Shown in pieces: positions 61,715 through 64,000 of a DNA stretch of 64,000 bases; position 1 is the first letter of the stretch, and the number at the start of each line of letters is the position of its first letter. The DNA comes from Gibbula magus. Lineage: Eukaryota > Mollusca > Gastropoda > Trochida > Trochidae. The position numbers and the translations under genes are program-made. A model generated the notes under the pieces. It was not told the origin of the DNA. It saw only the letters and a list, made by a program, of their open reading frames with translations, and ran no database searches. The stretch lies in assembly GCA_936450465.1 (NCBI GenBank), contig OW388290.1, positions 30,059,457 through 30,123,456 of the forward strand. The letters run 5' to 3'.

Positions 61715-62405
61715 TGAGGTCGATACCCAATGAATTTATGATGTTTAATCTACCAACTAGAGGGGTCGATTGCTAGATTGTAAAGGGTTATGCTATTTTA
61801 TCTACCGACTACAGGGGTCGATTCCTAGATCGTGAAGGGTTATGCTGTTTCATCTATCGCCTGTAGGAGTCGATTCCTAGATTGTGAAGGGTTGTGATAT
61901 TTTATCTACAGACTGTAGAGTCGATTCCTAGATTGTGAAGGGTTCTCAAATAGTTTTCTCTATCCAATCTACATATTAAAGGAGTCAATTCCTAGATTGT
62001 GAGGAGCTTTCAACTCGTTCTCCATATTGTCTACCGACTATAGGGGTCGATTCCTAGATTGTGAAGGGTTATGATATTCCATCTAGATATTGTAGGGATC
62101 GATTTCAACATTGTGAAGGCTTCCCAAATATTGTTTCTTTTTATCTACAGATAAAATGGGTCGATTTCCAGATTGAGAGGAGCGTTCAACTCGTTTCTCT
62201 ATCTTATATTACAAGGGGTTGATTCCCAGATTGTGAAGGGTATATCACCTACGGACAGTAGGAGTCGATTCATAGATTGTGAAGTGTTATGATACCGACT
62301 GCAAGGCTCGACTCTCAAGTTATGAATTGTTTTGATATTTAATCTACCAACTTGAGCGGCTGAGTCCTAGACTGTGACGGGTTTTAATTTGTCATCAAGC
62401 GACTA
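61715..62405. repeat. degenerate minisatellite, about 52-bp period, about 13 units
   Basis: Consensus unit: GTCGATTCCTAGATTGTGAA then GGGTTATGATATTTTATCTA then CCGACTGTAGG. Units begin near 61,719, 61,767, 61,816, 61,869, 61,920, 61,983, 62,046, 62,098, 62,160, 62,219, 62,263, 62,307 and 62,360. Most are 49-53 bp; some are about 62 bp with an extra 'ttctctat' insert and some are 44 bp. Divergence is greatest at the two ends. Confidence 0.92.
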
Positions 62406-62580
62406 CAATATACCCTGCTTATAATGCCACCCCGGAATATAATGCCATGTTTTTGCGAGAACGGATGTCCTGCCCTTATCATTCACTAGTTACAATGCCA
62501 AACTGGTTATGTCATTTGTTAATGCATACTCTTTAGTAACAAAAATACATTTTTCCTGGTTATAATGCCAATCGTCAGTT
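62400..62580 (+). mobile_element. possible pogo/Tigger-like terminus
   Basis: Right after the minisatellite, 'accctgcttataatgccacc', 'cggaatataatgccatg', 'agttacaatgccaaactgg' and 'ctggttataatgccaatcg' repeat the word TTATAATGCCA four times. Pogo/Tigger elements have tandem TTATAAYG-type words in their ends. No transposase and no second terminus were found, so it is a candidate fragment only. Confidence 0.4.
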
Positions 62581-62819
62581 GATCGTCCGTTGCAATTGGT
62601 ATGAAGTCATGCTATTTAGCGTCTTGTTTTAACTAATTATACTGGGATTATCCAGTCACTCAGGGCTAATGACAGGCGACAACACACTGTTGATAGTATG
62701 GACAATGAAATCCCACCAAATATCCTGTTTTTTAATAAATTAGTTAATATATGACCACGTATTATGTTTGTTTAGTAGAGTGGCTATGGCACATGGTACT
62801 CTACTCGCACCATGTCATT
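62581..62819. other. spacer, nothing recognised
   Basis: Short AT-rich spacer between the pogo-like fragment and unit G. Confidence 0.4.
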
Positions 62820-63500
62820 TGATCTTATTTTATCTTAGGTCATCCTGACTTTGCGATATGAGTTAATATATGTCTCAAAACTTTAATGATTGAAACATAT
62901 ATCTGTGTCTACGGCATAGTCTCTCATTGCCCCTAGCAAGTCAAAGCAACTTTTGCTGTGACCACTAAACATAAACAATTTATTGTTGCTTTCCTCATTT
63001 ATATTATTTCGTAGGTCATGTTGATTTTCCGATATAATTTACAAGGTAATAGATAACACTCTTTTATAAATTGTTCTTTTGTTTCAAAGGATCATTTTCC
63101 AGTCGAAACAAATTCTTTTGATGTTATGGATGTTATAATTCTCTTAGGACATCACATAATAGTACATACAAGTATATCAGTACTTGTTATCGTTGAAACA
63201 TGTCTCTAGCTCCAATCTCCTTTTCCCATTATCACCCTCAATAACTCATTTCCTTTATTACTTCCATAATGTATTTGCAGCTGTGAAATATATAGTGAAC
63301 ACTATATTTCTTTTAATTTTTCAATAATAATTTTATTTCTAAAATATAGTGTTCCCAGTGAGGGAAATTGTGTTATTTGTGAAAATTACAATTACTGTGT
63401 CTGTTCATCATGTCATGTGCCGATGCAATGTAGTTAGTTAAATATAGACTCTAACAACGTTTATCCTGCTGCTTTAGCAATTAGAATAGCTTTTAAAGAC
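62820..63500 (+). repeat. macro-repeat unit G, strongly diverged
   Basis: Ordered matches to unit B: 62,870-62,990 to 28,110-28,230 ('tgaaacatatatctgtgtct', 'catagtctctcatt'); 63,210-63,290 to 28,840-28,920; 63,340-63,490 to 28,920-29,060 ('tcatgtcatgtg', 'gactctaacaac-tttatcc'). Same strand as all other units. Confidence 0.65.
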
Positions 63501-63695
63501 GGTTTGAACGGTTTATGTATATTTTCTGCAATGTTCGTCAAATACGAGTGACAAAAAATCAAAATGTCTGTAACAGAAAATAACTGCTGATAGTAATAGC
63601 CTTTGACATGACCTGCAAGTTACCCTTTAATTAGGGGGTTCAGGTGACCTTTAGTTCACCTTTGAAGAAAATGCGGTCATGTTATCAATTATAAA

Positions 63696-64000
63696 ATGAC
63701 CTATCTTTGTAAGTCATTTCAACAGTTGTCAACTAACACTGCACGGATGAAAACTTCAGACATGAATTCCCCTGATGTAACTTTGACTACCCTTCAAGAC
63801 CACCATTGTCATCTTGATCTTTGTGACAATGTATGTGCGTTAGCAAAGACATGGAACGATGTTGTATACATTGACATCAGACAGTATACTGTGTATGTTA
63901 GTGGTAGGTCTTACCCTACTAAACGTGGTATTATGCTAACTCTAAAACACTGGCTTAAGTTTCCTGGAGGTTCCTATTACTTGGAGGAGTTCAGTAGGAC
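63696..64000 (+). CDS. PC4-like (p15 coactivator) domain protein, 3'-truncated by the window edge
   Basis: An open frame runs from 63,666 to the window end without a stop. Start candidates are ATG 63,696 (A at -3, preferred) and ATG 63,747. Beyond a polar N-terminus, WNDVVYIDIRQYTVYVSG and YPTKRGIMLTLKHWLKFP match in order the PC4 C-terminal domain pattern (beta strand VDIREYY, then P-x-KKGI-x-LTLEQW), a fold that binds single-stranded DNA in the transcription coactivator p15. Key matches are IDIRqY, PTKrGI and LTL-x-x-W. Divergent PC4-like proteins occur as multicopy families in some invertebrates, so it could be host or mobile-element derived. Whether it is a single exon cannot be told. It follows unit G directly. 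Confidence 0.55.
   Translation, partial: MTYLCKSFQQLSTNTARMKTSDMNSPDVTLTTLQDHHCHLDLCDNVCALAKTWNDVVYIDIRQYTVYVSGRSYPTKRGIMLTLKHWLKFPGGSYYLEEFSR

Overview
This window is repeat-rich, AT-rich nuclear DNA from a eukaryote, most likely an invertebrate and probably a mollusc. Reasons: no dense gene layout, many microsatellites and degenerate minisatellites, Tc1/mariner-type elements with TA target duplications, L2/CR1-like LINE fragments, and a tRNA-headed SINE whose body ('tttaacgccgctttcaagag') resembles SINEs I associate with gastropods and bivalves. The mollusc assignment is inference.

No complete host protein-coding gene could be supported. Almost every open frame is a shadow inside a repeat. 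The one promising coding region is at the extreme right (about 63,696 to the edge): a plus-strand frame that runs off the window and resembles the ssDNA-binding PC4/p15 coactivator domain.

The dominant structure is a roughly 9-kb unit present as a tandem array. Two units are near-identical and head-to-tail (B, 20,325-29,215; C, 29,216-38,650, then about 215 bp of a third start). A closely related 5.5-kb copy (A) lies at 6,346-11,857. Strongly decayed copies lie at 15,080-19,765 (D), 44,880-47,060 (E), 59,750-60,860 (F) and 62,820-63,500 (G), all on the same strand. Landmark words recur about 9.1-9.5 kb apart from B through E, so much of the window appears to be one old, decaying macro-tandem array. 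Each of units A, B and C carries a broken LINE ORF1-like fragment (coiled coil plus RRM-like region) and, 3-6 kb downstream, a possible RT C-terminal cysteine/histidine relic. Units B and C share a 1.6-kb Tc1-like transposon relic; C alone carries a 531-bp MITE.

Layout: 1-2,600 low-complexity DNA with a SINE and a local duplication; 3,780-4,780 an 86-bp satellite and (TA)n; 5,390-6,090 an 18-bp minisatellite; 6,187-6,327 a fold-back; 6,346-11,857 unit A; 12,000-12,650 a repeat with ATGGCCGCC motifs; 15,080-19,765 unit D; 19,772-20,083 a hairpin-ended element; 20,325-38,865 units B and C; 40,469-44,141 a 3.7-kb element with long inverted repeats holding a LINE 3' end; 44,880-47,060 unit E; 47,616-51,329 two apparently complete hairpin-ended elements; 55,905-57,443 a TIR-bounded Tc1/mariner element with a dead transposase; 59,750-60,860 unit F; 61,715-62,405 a roughly 52-bp minisatellite; about 62,400-62,580 a possible pogo-like end; 62,820-63,500 unit G; then the PC4-like open frame.

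The most interesting novel-looking item is the hairpin-ended element family. Its 3' end is a near-perfect palindrome whose stem pairs co-vary between copies, and the stem word AAGGATTCAGC also occurs near the 5' end, a Helentron/HINE-like arrangement.
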